From Anseranas semipalmata (taxonomy: Eukaryota > Chordata > Aves > Anseriformes > Anseranatidae), in NCBI GenBank assembly GCA_013399115.1, contig VXAA01007265.1, positions 269,724-333,723 of the forward strand: DNA of 64,000 nucleotides. Reading direction: 5' to 3'. Each line of letters opens with the position of its first letter. The first letter of the stretch is position 1. The translations under genes were made by a program, and so were the position numbers. The notes beneath the pieces are model-generated. The model was not told the origin of the DNA, searched no databases, and worked only from the letters and a program-made list of their open reading frames with translations. This document shows, piece by piece, positions 21,901 to 36,160 of this stretch.

Positions 21901-24900
21901 GCAAGAAAACAAAATCTGAGGTTTTTGGCATAAAGTCATTCATATGCATTCTCGTTTGATAAGGTTTGCTGGGTTCTGTTTTTGTTTCCTTTTAAATGAA
22001 AAGTTTGTTGACCCACTGAAAATAAGATATCACAAACCACCCTGATGTGTAATGGAAACATTGAGATGAGTTTTTTGTATTTGATGGGCAAAAAATACAT
22101 GAGGAGGAAAAACATCTGTACAGTCCAGGGTGCATGGCTAGTAGCCATTCAAATTGTGAAAGCGTGAGGAAGTAACAAGAGGCTTCAATATTTTGTTATG
22201 AGAGCATTTTTCCAACAGCATTGCCTTTCCTTGCTAGGGTGCTTTCTGACATGTACCACAAAGATAGGGGGATGTTTACCTAGGAGAGGTTAGATTATTT
22301 TATGAGTAAAATACCAAGGAAAAGGTCTAGATCTCCACTGCAGGAGCTCTCTGCACTGTTCAGTCCTCAGTGTCTTCAAAGCAGTTATTACAAGGTGCTG
22401 CAAGGCAACAACTATTAATAATGCACTGTCAGAGCCTGCTCAGCCTCTCCCTCTTGGATTCACACCAGCCCACTGTGGGTGTATCCCCCAGATTGGAGCC
22501 ACATGTCTTCAAGCTTTCTTAATCTGGGCAGAGTCCAGGGATTGTCTCCGATCTGGGTTTCTAGGAACATTTTTGTGGCACGGAGTCTTTCTAGGATTGC
22601 TCTCTGAGCTGAGATCCTAGAAGCATGGAGTTGTTCTTTCCCTGGCATCTTCACTTCCCCAGAATCAGCTCCATTAGGGTTCCTGCTGGAAAAAAAGGTG
22701 CCAGTACAAGCAAATGCCTTCTCATCTCCTGCTTTCCCTTGCCCTGCTCCTTTCTTTAAAGACCTGGGAGATTTTTTTTTTTTTATAGTTTTGTTTCTTC
22801 TAGTCAAGTTTGATTCCGGTGCTGATAGTCCTGACTGATCAATCTATTCCAATACAGAGATGTAGCCACCACTCCAAAAAAATATAGGACAAGGACTCAT
22901 AACAAATATTCATGAGGGTTTCAGTGTACAGAAAGTTGGTGATCTGAAACAGAAGTACAAACTGTACCTAGATTCCTTGAACCATGGCACAGAGATGCTT
23001 ACCCTGCATCTGCACCACAGTAGCTGTGTGTTTCAGAAAGCTGTGTTTGGAGACAGATCTTTCTGTGCTTTCTAAGCACATCTTGAAGAGGTTTTGGGTT
23101 GTTCTTAATAACCAGTCGCATTAACAAATGAAACTGTTATACGCCTCTACTTGTCTGGAAATATAGCGCATTCTGGTAAATCTGACTTACTAGACTTTAT
23201 TTAATGCTGGTAGATCTTTTCCATGTAGGATTTTGGGGGGGGGGGGCAAAATTCAGCTTTCTATGAAACACAACACATTTGAATTGGAACAGATTATTCC
23301 TCCTTAGTCTATCAGTAAATCCACTGCACTGGCCTGACGTAGCTGGAAACAGCTCTCTGTAACATCTTTAAGCCAGAAAGATCTGAACTTGACAAAGTGT
23401 TTGTGGCATCTCTTGTTTCTCGCTATTTTTCACGATAACTAGGCTCTGGGGAAAAGTCTTCAAATCCTTAAACAAGTTGAAGGAAATCACTCTCTTTGAT
23501 CTGCGCTGTGGAAACTCCTCACTGCTTGCTCTTCACTTGTCAGTGGAAGAGCCACACATGGGACATCACTGGCTGTTCCACCTGTAGGAACAGCACTTGC
23601 TGTGGAAAAGGACCCAGCGGCTGTACAGGCTGGGAGGAGGGGATTTTGTCTCCTCGATGACACATCATTGGCTTGAGGAAAAGAAAATGTATATTTCCAG
23701 AAAAGCCTGGAAAGATGCCTAGTCTGAAAAAAAAAAGAATGAGTCTTCCAGATTCTGGTTTCTCTCCTTTCCAAAGGAAAAACTGAGGGATCCATGTAGT
23801 GGATGTCTGACCCTTTGCACAGCAGTGTCACATGTTAGCCTCTGTTTGCTCTCCAAGAACAAGTGTAACTGCTACGATTTGGCACAATATAGGTAAATCC
23901 TCCTATTCTTGCCTTTTATGATCTTTCTGAACTTTTACACCGAATTTGTTACCATGAAGTCTGAATATGTGTTTGGTTATGGGCCAGTTAAATACAGAAT
24001 GTATAGCCATTTGGAAACTTTTATTACAAAACACTTGTTTAACTTCTTAGTGCCTGTGTGCCATTAGAACAAATGAATCACAGTAATATTTTGCATTGTG
24101 GTTGCACCTAGCAACTGAGGATCTCAGAGCATTTATGAACTTACTAGATTTACTTTGAACGTATTTTGTCAGGTGTCTGTTTTTTCCAGTTTGTATAAGA
24201 TGGCCATGAATAATTCCTTTTACAGGTTTGAGCTTTTTCTATTTCTGAGGCATTCTGGCCAGCACTTCCTCCACTTCCTTGGTGGTTCTTGCAAAGAATT
24301 ATTGCTGAGTAATTCTTGGTATTTATACTGATGAGGCTGATCAGCTACATAACTAACTCAATGTGGCTAGGTGCCTGACTTCAAAAATCATTGCTCATTA
24401 ATTTTCACCTTGAATTTTTTCTTTCAGTTAGTGTTAATTATAAACTAATATTCATTATTACTAATAAAGAATATTTGCCTAAAATTTCCTCCCATGGACA
24501 GCCCAAAAATTTAGGAAATATCATGAAATGTGAACACAAAGTGTGCAGATTTTTGAAATTTTGGATATATTTGCACAGCAATTGCTATGAAGCCTGTGTT
24601 GAGAAACTTGAGGACCAAGCATGAGTCTTGTTTTTCCTTTTATTTTTTAATGTCATATGGCAGTTTTGTGGCAGAGTAAAATTGGAATGTCCTTCAGTCT
24701 TGAATTTTCATGACTGGATGAGAGTTTCTCAGCTGGAAGAGCTGGAATTAGAATAGATGCATACAGAAAATTTGCAAGGAAAGGTTTCCAAATCTTTCTG
24801 TAATACCCAGGGCTAGCAATGCGTTAGGGGCTCTGCAGGTATTCTGCAGGCAATTCTGCTCCACCATGGAGCTGAACCTCCAGCTCTCACTGCTGAAGGA

Positions 24901-26999
24901 GTTCTTTCATGTTACTTCTCCCCTTTCTCATCTAAGGCAGAGCACAGTCAAAGCACATCATTAAAAACTCTGGAGCACTTGTAACATTTCCGCAAAGGAA
25001 AAGATGCTGGTTAGTAACAGTACCTTACTGCAAACAGTCGTATAGGCATGTGTGACCTTGACATGTATCGGAAGCTTCAAAAAGCCATTCACAGTAATGC
25101 TTCTCATATTTCCTGGAGGCACAGAACATACTGACAGTTTGACTTTTAGGAAATGCTTTAAGTTGGGAAGAGCCAATGAGCCAAGCTGAATTGTGCTGTA
25201 GGTGGGTAAAGCTCCTTTGAAAGAAGTACTCGCTCTCTTCAGTGATTTTGTTCCTGCAGCAGTGAATTTGTGCCACTGTCCCTGGCTCATGAGACCACCT
25301 TCTTTTTCCTACTCTCTCTCTCTCTTTCTTTCCCTTTTATGTCTTAATTCACTGCTGTCATGATTTATACTAGCAATACAATGTGCAAGACATGAAAATC
25401 TATACATCTATCATACCCCCATCTGAACACCAGGACATGACATTTCAAAATTATTTTTTCCCTATACATTTATCATACTTTTTTTTTTTTCAAAAGAAGA
25501 CACTGTCTTTTGTGGATTGAATCAGGCTGAACTGTCCAAGTTCGTCTAGCACCCCTACTATCCTATTTCACATACTCTATTTGGCACATGGTATAGAACA
25601 AGGGGCAGGAGCACCGCTTCTCTGTGGTTCTCTGCCCGTTCCTTTGGCTGGTAGTATGGAGCTAAATATTTTATTCTTGTAGAGACTAAGGTACATGCAT
25701 TTAGTATGTTATCCATCAGTGGCAATTTGAGGTTTAGTGTAAACATAAATTGTTCTTTAGGGAAGAGTAAGAATCTGTGATAGCCTGTTCCTGCAACTGG
25801 CTGATCTTTATCAGCCTTGTGACAGTCCCTTAGGGACAACTGGTCGCAATTAGCTCATTTATTATTGATTCATTCTTTGGACAATTAATCAGAATTAATC
25901 AGAGTGGTGCTTTAGAGGCCTGAAAATATGTACATAAAAGCCAGGGGTGCCTGAGCTTGTTGAAGGAATCATGCGGTGAACTCTGTCCTAAGAACCGAAT
26001 GCATTTCTGCCTCTTTCAAGGTTTGAAAACAAAAGATCAACTTTTTGAAGATTTTTGCTTCCTCTCCCTCATCTTCGCTTCTCTGTACAGTGTAGTTGTA
26101 GGAGAGGCTGAGCATAAATAACAAGACACGCTGAGAGAAACTGTTCTTAAAAAATGTCAGCCCAATCATAGATCTTTCTTCCCTGGTCACTCCCTCTGCA
26201 GGCAAAGTCCTGCCTCCCAGAAGCTGTAAGGCACTGGAGCCTGAAATTAGCTGTGTGATCTTATTACTGCAGCCCTTATGCTTTTTTTCCCGCACATCCA
26301 AGTGTTGGTAGTTACTCTTGTTCTTTATAATTTAATTTTAGACATAACATAATCTTGTTGGAGTAAATGCTTATGTCTTTTTTTTTTTTTTTTTTCTTTT
26401 TTTTCCTTCTATAAAGCATGAATGGTGGTGTCTAGATGTTAGGGAAGAACGTTGGTGTAGTGTAAGGACCAGATGTAAACATGTTATAAAATCTTTTAAC
26501 ACTTTTTAATGTCTTAAAAACGGTCAAGAATTTTGACTGGAAAAGGAAAGTGGTTGACAGAACTGGGATCTGGTTAGAAACAGTTTTTCACAGAAAAATT
26601 ATTTTCTTCTTTGTGGAGCTTCTGAACACAATGAAAATGTATATCTTGTTTCCTCTGTCTGTGTGTTTTAGAAATGAAAACTTTTTAGTGTAAACAGTTT
26701 TTTGAGTTAAAGAAAATAAGCCACGATATGTCTTTGTTTTAGAATTTCTTGCAAAAAATTTTAATGCAAATTTTTCATGCAAGAAAATGTCTCATCTTCT
26801 CCCCACTCCCAACTATTTTTTGACTAATTTACACGTGGATTAGAAATATCCTGATGAAATAATTCGGGATTGTGTAGACAGTATGATAGATAATTTGAAA
26901 AGGAAAGCAAGAGAGAACCTATTAAAGTTATAAAAATAAGATATTGGTAAATGCTGAATATCTCTTGGGGATGCACATTAATTCTGTTTCTACCTAAGT
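21901..26999. other. Noncoding, no recognised gene
   Basis: AT-rich unique DNA. Simple tracts include G12 (23,235-23,246), (TC)n at 25,312-25,326 inside a pyrimidine-rich stretch, and T18 (26,378-26,395). Frames of about 110 codons occur on the minus strand (22,460-22,807; 23,487-23,831; 24,961-25,290; 25,969-26,301), with no domain or family resemblance. Confidence 0.55.
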
Positions 27000-27780
27000 T
27001 ATATATTGATTTTATTAGTACTAAGTCTAAAAATCAAGCATGTAGTAATGTGGAGCAAGTTATTTTATGTTATTGGAGTAACGGTAGTTAGTTGGGTAAT
27101 TAATTGAAGTATGTGTGAGTTTATTTTTCAGTCAAGGTATTTAAACTAAATACATTGTTCTTTATCTTATCTTAACGAATTGTTCACAGAACGTATATGT
27201 TACATTCTGCCACTGATATACTTATTCTGTCTCATGTTGTTAATACAGTGGTTAAAATCCATGATTAATTAAATAGTTTTGGCACAGTATCCAATCTAAG
27301 TCGACGAGCAGAACCAGATATAATTTAAAGATTCAATGCATTCTCCTATGTGTTTGAATTTTTCTCTAAGGGAGGTGGAGATTTTGGGTGAGGAGGCTGC
27401 TGTTTTGTTGAACTCCTCCCATTTTTGAGTTAAAGTACCCTGGAGTGTAATTGAGACTGAGGCATTGGTGCATTATAAAATTATTGCCAATGACATGTAG
27501 TATTTGAGATTAATTTAGCCATGGGTCTTGTTGTCTGAAAGATTTAAGAGTAACATTTTAAATGAGAGTCCCAACTATGCATTTAATTTAGATTTAATAC
27601 GACAGTTATTTGTTCTGCTAATAAATGCCCCATTGCATATTAAAAACATATTAATTGAGGATTAACACAGATATAGTAGATTTAGAAATCTTTGATGAAA
27701 GCATTTGAAAGCATCAATTGGCATTTACAATTACTGTAAATATATTAGCAGCATTAATGTGACCATCTTTTTAAATCTAG
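27000..27780. promoter_or_regulatory. Possible conserved noncoding block
   Basis: AT-rich but not simple-sequence. It is packed with ATTAAT, TTTAAT, GTTAAT and TAATTAAT cores and has no open frames or repeat signature. This is the usual appearance of long conserved noncoding elements in gene deserts. It contains the short direct repeat GAAAGCAT at about 27,698 and 27,708. Conservation is untested. Confidence 0.3.
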
Positions 27781-30700
27781 TGAATTTTGTCCATTTTGGA
27801 ACAGAATGCTTCTGGTGCATAGCTTTTTCTTTGGCCGTCCACCTCAATTGAGCTTTTTTTATATGTTGTTTAAGCAGTGGCCTTTTCAATACTGTTTGCA
27901 GGTGCTGCCACTCGAGATGTGCAGTCACCTTCCCGGTCTGTGAACAAATGGTAACTGTGCAGTGACGGTGAAGATCACGTACAGTGTGTGATGGCTCCTT
28001 ACAAAATAAAGATATTTCAAAACAGACATTTCAGTCTTTTCTGGAGGCTGGAAACTAGGCTTACTGCCAGCCCAGTTAGGAGGTGTTTGGATATTTCCAC
28101 ATGCATAGTGACTATATTGCTTGACTGGAGTGGTCAGATGCAGAAAGTTGGAGCAGCTGCACTGTGGTGTGGTGCAGATCAGCCTGGGGTGCTCCACTGC
28201 CCTGCCTGAGCAGCATCCTCTGTGCTCTGCAAGGAACATAATTAATCCTAGGGGTAGCTGTCAGTGATGTGTAGTTCATAATTTTCTATGAAGTATCTGC
28301 TGGGGAAAGCCTCTGGCTATGCTAATTGACAAGCTAAGGCCAACTGGAGCTGTTGGAATCTTTTTGTGGACTGTGCTAAACTGATATCTTGTGGTCCTGT
28401 TCTCATCTTTTTGGGCAGTGTAGTTATGATCCGCCTTGCACAGGAGTGGCTGATAAGTTTGACCTCACAGCTCCATTGCTGAGGGATACCTTAGCTTGAA
28501 TTCTGCTGGAAGGAAGGAAGGAAGAGAAAGCCTGCATCTCCTCCAGGCGATCTCTTCATGGAAGATCAGGCATGGAAGGAGTGGGGACAATGTGTTCCTT
28601 CTGTGTGTGTGCGTGTGTGGAATTTTTTTAGTTGGCCATCTTTTTTTGTTAGATGGCAGTCAGTATGAAGGAGGACATGCTTTGTCAGTGCAATAGTCTT
28701 CTGCTTTTCTTCTTTTAGCTTTTAGGGAGATAAGAACAGAGCAGACTGTGGCTGTGCTGCTCTGTGGCACCAGCCAAACTTGTCCTCTGCTTTCTGCCTT
28801 GCATAAAGAGTGTTCCTCTCTGGCTCTTCTGACCAGTTAATGCCTCAGCAGCACCCTGCTCTATTCTACTTCTACTCCTGCTCAACAAGCCGTAAGCCAA
28901 TTTCAGGAAGGCACCAAATTTCATCTGATGATAGCAGCATTCCCTAACGCACAGCAAGACACTGGGCAGGCAGTATGCATGGTCTTGCCTTGAGGGCTGT
29001 AATGCAGCCTTGTAGTAGGATCTAGGAAGGATGTATTATTATAAATCCTTATCATGTTTATTTCACTTTTCATTCTCATTCCTTCCAATCTTTTGATATT
29101 TAGCCTTGGGGCAGATTCAGCTATATATCCAAAGATGCAACTTTACATTGAATTAATGTGTATCTCTTTGCCAGTTAAGAAGTTAACAAAAAAGGAGTAG
29201 GTGTCACTATTTTGCTTATGGTGGGAATTTGACGATGCACTGAACCAAGCACAACACACTTCCAGAATCTTAACTAGTTTGATTGCACCATCGACACTGT
29301 TATTTCGACAGCCCCGCTCTACGGCATCTGGCATAATTGGAAGCAGCAGCCAGCAGGTATCAGATGTCAGTATGAATTGTCTCCTGCTGCGTGAGCACTG
29401 ACTATGAAATTGATTTGCTGTCTTTTTTACACAGTTTTGTAACGAAAGTAATGTAAAGTCCCAAACAGACAAATTCTGTATTTGTGTACATACAGTTAAA
29501 ATAGCTGTATATATATAAAAATTAGAGAGGGGAAAATATGTCAGCAGGAAAGTAGTATGGCACCATCAGGACCTGCTTCCTCACAGGCAGCTGCGGTGGC
29601 AGTTCCCCCTGTGTTTCTTAAGAAGGTGAGCTAAACCAATAGCTGGAAACCAATTTCTTTGGGTACTTGTATGGATCAAAAGCATAAACCACGAGAAAGA
29701 AGAATCCTTCAGTGAGTGAATTTATATCTCTGTTTTACTCACTGGAGATAATAAGGCAAGAGAGAGACAGGCTGGAAAACAAGTCTCCGACCTGGAGCAA
29801 ATTTTCCCCTGATTTGTCATCAGGACGATTGAAAGCCCTAAGACTGAAAAAGTAGCCTGAGCAAAGTCAATGGTAAATTTCTGTTGATTTACTATAGCCA
29901 GGATGTTGCCTTAGGGCGCATCAGAAAAAATGACTGGCTTTCAGTTCCTTCAAGACGCTGTCATATACAGCAATTTCACAAATATCGATAAAGGTAACAT
30001 CTGTGGAACCAGGATCTTAACCACCGATTTGAGGAACTGTAAGAAGGATTAGACCAGGTATAGAAATGGCGTCATCATCCCAAGCCTTGAGAAGCCTTTG
30101 GGAATTCCTTAAGGATTCCCAGCTTCTAGGCAATGGCAGTACAAGCCACAGAGCCAAGGCTTCGTTGGCAGGAACTGATGCCCATTCTCAAGCAGGGAAA
30201 GAACTGGCTATGAAAAAACAGTGTTTATGGGCCTCTTCCTCAGCTTGAGGCAATACTTGGCTTTGATACAAGAAGGCTTAGTCAGCTCCTACTGTAATCG
30301 AATTATTTAAACTTTTTCAAAGGAGAAATTGTAACAAGTTCTCTTCCTAAGAAATCAGGGTCAAAAACCTTTTTAGAAAAATCGGCTTGAGCATCGATTA
30401 GTGAACTCAGCCACCTTTTAGACAAGTGTAATGGAGAAAAACATTCCCAACATCTGGTTCAGTGGGGCCAAAGTCCAGTGTTTCATTGTGTTTTTGCTCT
30501 GACACCCAGTTGCATAGCAATAAGGGGGAGCATATGATACAATAATCTATATATAGGATAGGTGGGGCCAAACCTTTGACTGGAGGCCAGCTAGTCTGGT
30601 ATTGCAATCTCGGTGCTGACACGAAGGCAGCCGGTAACCTTCATCGGGTCACTTGAAGTTCTTCCTAAATTTCAGATCCTCTATTAATGATGGACAGATC

Positions 30701-33700
30701 TGTGGCTGTCTTGGGAAAGACAGCTGTCATAACATGATCTAACCGGCCATTTCACACAGAAGAAGATCACAGGTGTGCTGAAAAACTGTAAACCTGCTCC
30801 CCCCAGGATAAGCACAAGATAATTCACAGGGAGCTGGCTGCTGTGCTCAGAGGGCAGTTTCCCATAGAAGCAGGAAAACACTGCAGTTATCTTCCCTGCA
30901 GAAGCAACTAACCTGGTTTGTATCTGACCACAGCGGGAGATGGAGGTCAGTTGTTCGAGTAACTTGTCCCCTTCTTTTTTCGCACCATGAGGTGCAGGCA
31001 ATGGTGCTTTGGCTCCTCCTGATGCCTGGACTACTTCCTTTCCTAAGTCACAAGCAACAGCTCATTTTCCCTATTTCTGAGGCTAGGTCTGATTTCACAG
31101 CCTGAGCCCAACACCAAGACTAGAACCAGATGCTCACCCCATCTGATGGGCTTAGGCCCTTTTCCATGGAAGTTTCCGTGAGCTTTTAGCCCTGTGATTT
31201 AATTCCAAGAAGAAGTTGTAATTCCACCTGCAAGAAAGCCCTGTTGTAGGGATGCTCTCTGCAGCTCACTCCCCAGAGGGATGTGCTACAAAGAAGCCCT
31301 CCCACCTCCACGCCAAGGCACTGTGTGAGCTTGCTCAAAGGCAGGACACCACTGACTGAGCCAGCTCAATTTGCTATTATGTTCTTTCCCTCATTTTCTT
31401 AGGAAGCTTCAATAAGGCGTGCAGAGGAGGAGGGGGAGGAAGACTCAGTGCTCTTCTTCCTGCAGCTGCAAAAATTGAGTTGTACTAGGGAAGCTGTTGC
31501 CTACTGCTAGGGCTGTCATCAAAATCAGGAGAGGAACAAAGACAACCCAGCACAATTTCCTGTCCTGTGTTAAGGCAGAAAGGTTCCATCGTTTATTTAA
31601 AGGATACTGTTACTAGAGTCAACAATTTTTTTTTGTACCAATGCATTCATTAGTGGAGGAAAGAGGATTCCTGAAAGAATGAAGTACAAAGCTGAATAAA
31701 AAAAATATAGCCTTAAAGCTATATTTTAAAAGCATTTTATAATGCATTTAACAACTTCTTCCAAGCTGTGTCCTTCCAGACTGTTTCCTTCCCTTCACTG
31801 TTGTGCTGTGAAGGTGGGTGAACAGTAGCACTGAGCATCAGTCTCTGTAAGCCTGCTCCCCTTTTTCCCTGCAACACATAGCTGTCATTTTGCAATGACT
31901 TTCCTTGCTTTCCAACTTCATCGGACCCCTCATGGGGATTCAGTAACCCACAGTTCTCAACAGAAGTTGAATCTGATTGCATGTCTAAATCCAGTATGGT
32001 GGGGAAAGTTTATTCCAGGAGTGGCCCAGGAGGATCTCAGTGTGCTTTCCCTCACTTCTCTCGGGTGACTGTTCAACTGTTGCTGCTCTTTTACCCTGGC
32101 TTATTTCTCTTAAAAGGAGTAGACCAGTTCAGCCTTCTACTTCTGGATTACTTTGAAAAAAAAAATCAGGGGGATTAGCATAAGCAGTATGGTTAAATTC
32201 CTGTCTGCTTCTTGCTGAAAACTTACCCTTCAGCTATTGTTTTAGTAGCAGTGAAACTTCTGCAACTGCGTGACTTTTCTGAATGTTTTGCTGTTCCCTT
32301 TACACCAAATGTTGCAGCATGCACATTTGATGTCAAGTTCCTCTTGTGAGCATTTGATTTTTAGTGACATGAATATGACACAGATGGACATGAGAACCAA
32401 GCTGTCGACGCAGTCTCTCAGTGCCCTTTTGTTTATGTCTGTGACCTGGTCACATAGTACAAAGAGCTTCCTGCTGAACTACATGCAGCTGCCTGGCTGA
32501 AAAGCATGTGAGAGCTTTATTTGTCCTGCCTGCAGCCTGAGATCTTCTTGGAACCAGCTCCCAGATCCCTCCCTGCGTGGAGGTTGGTGATATCACCGCC
32601 CAGGTTTCCCAAGGATCCTGGCCTGTCTGGAATCCGCGGTCAGGGATCTGCTGGGTATTACAGCATGTATTTCAGCCTTCGGCTCCAAATAAACTGCCCC
32701 AGTAAGGCTATGGGCTCTCCGGGGCTTCAAAGCAGCACCACCAAATTTTGTGAAGGACAACAAATGTAAGTGACCCATGGGGGGCATAAACTGAGGCTTG
32801 GCTTGTTTATGTCCTTTTTTAAAAAATTATTTTAACAGATCCATGCCCTCTCCCCACCTCGCCCCTTTGAATCTCTCTCTCTGTGAATGGCTCCTGCTGT
32901 CAGGAAAACTGCGTGGGACCGTTTTCTCATTTTTTGATGATATGAAGGATCTGAAGATCAGTCTTAACCCAAATGCTTCTAGAGGTGGCTGCACCACATT
33001 GCATCGCACCCACAGCATACTTGACATGGACTGTGGTCAGGAGGAGTCAGAGATGTTTGGGTCACGCACTGATCTCTGGGGCATTGGCAGGCAGTTGGAC
33101 AGTTTTGTGTACAAGCAAAACGCAGCATTGCTTCACAGCTGCTCAGCACAACCTCATGTGCCCAAATGAGAAAATAGTGTGTTAATCAGATAGCACACAT
33201 TTCTTAACTGCTCTGTGAGGAGTTGCATTCCCTGACGTTAATTCTCTACTACTGGCTGTCTGAAAGCACACCCTCAAGCCTCACTATGTCAAGTGAGCAG
33301 AAGAAAAACCTTGAGGCAAAAGAGTGTCCCTGCTACAAACAGTTTATGTAGTCCCAGGATAAGATGAGGCTACAGATACGGCAGAAGAAAATGTAAAAAA
33401 ACATTTTAAAAAAGCATTAAACAATCTACAGATTTCTCAACAGCCTTAACTGAAAATATATAATCTTCCAGTACATCTCATTGTTTTGCATGTCTGTTTT
33501 CTTTCTGAAGTAGGAGTTTGGTTTTGCTCCTTGCATTTCCCCGAAGTGATCCATGCCTCCCTTTACCATCTCTCAATGTGTGGAGCACCACTCTGCCACC
33601 TCTCATGTCTTCATTTTTCTTATATCCTCATTTCAACGCTAGTTAGTGATCACATGAGAAAGCACTGTTAGGAAATCATTTGGTATATTTTTAGCGGTGT

Positions 33701-34149
33701 TTGGGCTGAAGTAGCAATGAGGAGGGAGGAGTGCCAGCCACATGTGACCAGCCAGCTGTCTGTGGCCCACATTTTGGAAATCACTGATTCAAGTAACTGG
33801 CAATAGGTTATGGAAAGTTTCGCTTTTAGATTGCTATTTCAAATTGACCCAAGCTAAACATGATAGGAAGGTCATCTTAGCTATAAACAACTATACAATG
33901 TGTGACCAGTCTTCATCTAGTTTCTTTGCCTTTTAATGAAAGAGAAATATTTTAATTGGAAGTGAGTTTCTTTTGTGCTGCTTTAGCAACAGGAGCAGCT
34001 GAAATGTTGCTATGGCTGGGGTGGACAGGCTGTGTGCTTCCTCCCCACTGTTGGGCACTTCGTCACACTGCAGTAAGTGCTGTGGTCTTGTCCTCTCTGG
34101 TGTGGAGAGAGGGGAAACTATCAAGCAGGTCTGGCTCCATAAATCTTAA
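27781..34149. other. Noncoding, no recognised gene
   Basis: Unique DNA of mixed composition. Simple sequence includes (GGAA)n at 28,509-28,525 and a TG-rich tract at about 28,603-28,619. A purine-rich run lies near 31,423-31,443. A stretch around 29,790-29,930 and one around 33,690-33,790 faintly recall ancient repeats but cannot be assigned. No exon, RNA gene or transposon body is supported. Confidence 0.5.
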
Positions 34150-34802
34150 TGCGACAGCATTATATGAGCCAGCAGTGTGCTCTGGCAGCCAGGAGGGCCA
34201 ACCATACCGTGGGGTGCATCAGGTACGGCATTGCTAGCTGGGATTGTCCCGCTCTGCTCTGCGCTGGTGCGGCCTCACCTCGAGTACTGTGTGCAGTTCT
34301 GGGCACCACAGTACAAAAAGGACGTGAAACGATTGGAGAGCGTCCAGAGAAGGGCTACAAAGGTGGTGAAGGGCCTAGAGGGGAAGACATACGAGGAGCA
34401 GCTGAGGTCCCTTGGTTTGTTCAGCCCAGAGAAGAGGAGGCTGAGGGGAGGCCTCATGGCGGCCTGCAGCTTCCTCACGAGGGGAGCGGAGGGGCAGGCG
34501 CTGATCTCTGCTCTCTGGTGACAGCGACAGGACCTGAGGGAATGGCATGGAGCTGTGACAGGGGAGGTTCAGGTTGGATATCAGGAAAAGGTTCTTCACC
34601 AAGAGGATGGTCGCGCAGTGGAACAGGCTCCCCAGGGACGTAGTCACGGCACTGAGCCTGTTGGAGTTTAAGAAGCCTTTGGACAACGCTCTCAGACACG
34701 TGGTCTGAATTCTGATCTTTGGGTGGTCCTGCTTGGGGCCAGGAGTTGGATTCAATGATTCTTGTGGGTCCCTTCCAGCTTGGGATATTCTATGATTCTA
34801 TG
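34150..34802 (+). mobile_element. CR1 LINE, 5'-truncated copy
   Basis: Bird CR1 non-LTR retrotransposon carrying the end of ORF2, a short 3' untranslated region and the diagnostic tail (ATTCTATGATTCTATG ending at 34,802). The region 34,160-34,520 encodes the C-terminal part of the reverse transcriptase protein, including [29 protein letters not shown] and [14 protein letters not shown] short deletion near 34,235 shifts the frame and another break follows near 34,520, so the copy is dead. The full element is about 4.5 kb. The upstream border is approximate because CR1 leaves no clear target duplication. Confidence 0.95.
34177..34521 (+). pseudogene. CR1 ORF2 C-terminal remnant
   Basis: A 114-codon open stretch whose central residues read [17 protein letters not shown], then [11 protein letters not shown] and [13 protein letters not shown]. 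These are the conserved motifs after the reverse-transcriptase palm and thumb of CR1 ORF2. The first about 25 codons are out of frame with the element: the CR1 frame there is the one starting at 34,149, reading [13 protein letters not shown] frameshifting deletion therefore lies between the two. No endonuclease or catalytic YADD region is present, so no active enzyme can result. Confidence 0.85.
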
Positions 34803-36160
34803 ACAGCCATGTAACCAAAATCAACCAAACAATGAAAGAACACCAACAGATTAAATGTGAGTGAGGACAAGTGAATCTTTCTTCTTCTCCAACCTCCTGT
34901 CATGTACAACTGTTGGCTCTGACTTCCAGCTCACCTCCTTTTCTGTCTTAATCTGTGAGTATTTTAGGAGCCAATAACTCCTTGTCATCTGGCACCTATT
35001 GATATATATGCATCGAAGGCAGACGCTTGCTAGAGTTCTTCATGTTTCTGGGTTTATTTAACTGTACATGTGAGTAGATGTTGCACTGCTTGTATGTCAC
35101 CCATCTGTGAACTCCCCTGTCCCAGTTTCAGCCAAGCTTGCCAGCCCAGCTACCCACTCCTGTCTGTTCCCTGCCCCACCGAGGGAGGGAGCATGTCCTT
35201 AATGAGTGCTGCCTGGCTTCCGATGGTTTTCGGCTTTGTTTCTCCTGCTGGCTCTCAGACCAGCTCTGAGCACAGCAGGGAGCAGGGCAGGACCTTTCCA
35301 GGCTCCAGCATGTGCACAAGGTAGGGTGAAGGATGACTCCTGCATGCCAGCTCCCCCAGATCCTGAGGCTGATAATCAGCCAAGTCTACTTAGGCGAACA
35401 AGGCCCCAGCCTCCAGCTGACACAGGGAGGCAGCCAGAGCAGCCTGGGTGGGCACCCTGCTAGGGCTGCTGCGTCCTAGTGTGAGATTCATTTCTCTTTG
35501 TAGAGTTCAAGTCTTTGCCAAGCTGCCTGCTCCACATTGCCTGCTGAGGAGGTGACAGGCACCACGCATCAGCTGTGATGGACGTTGTGGGACGGAGCTC
35601 CTTTGTGTTTTGACTGGAGCCATAGTTTGATTCCAAAGAGGTGCCCCCAGCAACAATCTTTCAAGCTCCAGGGAGACTACTTTATCTTTTTTTTAGGATG
35701 CATTTTGTAAATCACTCAGGTGATGGCAAGTTTATGTATTTGGATGGCAAATTTATGTTGCGCTATTGGTTTCAAGGAAATGCAATTGTGTGCATAGATT
35801 TTGGACTGTTGACCTTTAAGCAGAATGAGTTTTTTGAAGAAGTATGAAGTAGCCTGTTCATCTCCATGAGATGTACTCTGCTGAATGAAAATGACCTCTG
35901 CAAAGACATAGAAACAGGAGAATTAAGGAGTGTGAACTCCTACATTCATCTCAGCCAATGGTACCTCCCTTCCCAACCTGCTGCAAGTACTCAGGACAAT
36001 GATAAGCACAGACCAGGTGTGTTTTCAGTCTCACACTGTGTTTTGCAGAAGTTCCCAGAAAGCTGGGAAGGGTTCCCTAGTGCTGGCTCCCATGAGGAAT
36101 GGGAGAGTCACTCCTTGCCCTAGATGAGATTCAGGGCAAGAGTTTCCCAGATCACGCTGA
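34803..36160. other. Noncoding; short tandem duplication
   Basis: Unique DNA with a GC-rich part at 35,100-35,470. Two adjacent, diverged 20-mers at 35,721-35,740 and 35,741-35,760 share a TGGCAA-TTTATGT core. No gene is recognised. Confidence 0.5.

Noticed and set aside
33690..33790. Stretch resembling an old DNA-transposon or SINE end (TGTGGCCCACATTTTGGAAA)
   Set aside because: Only one short resembling word. No terminal inverted repeat, target duplication or second block supports it.
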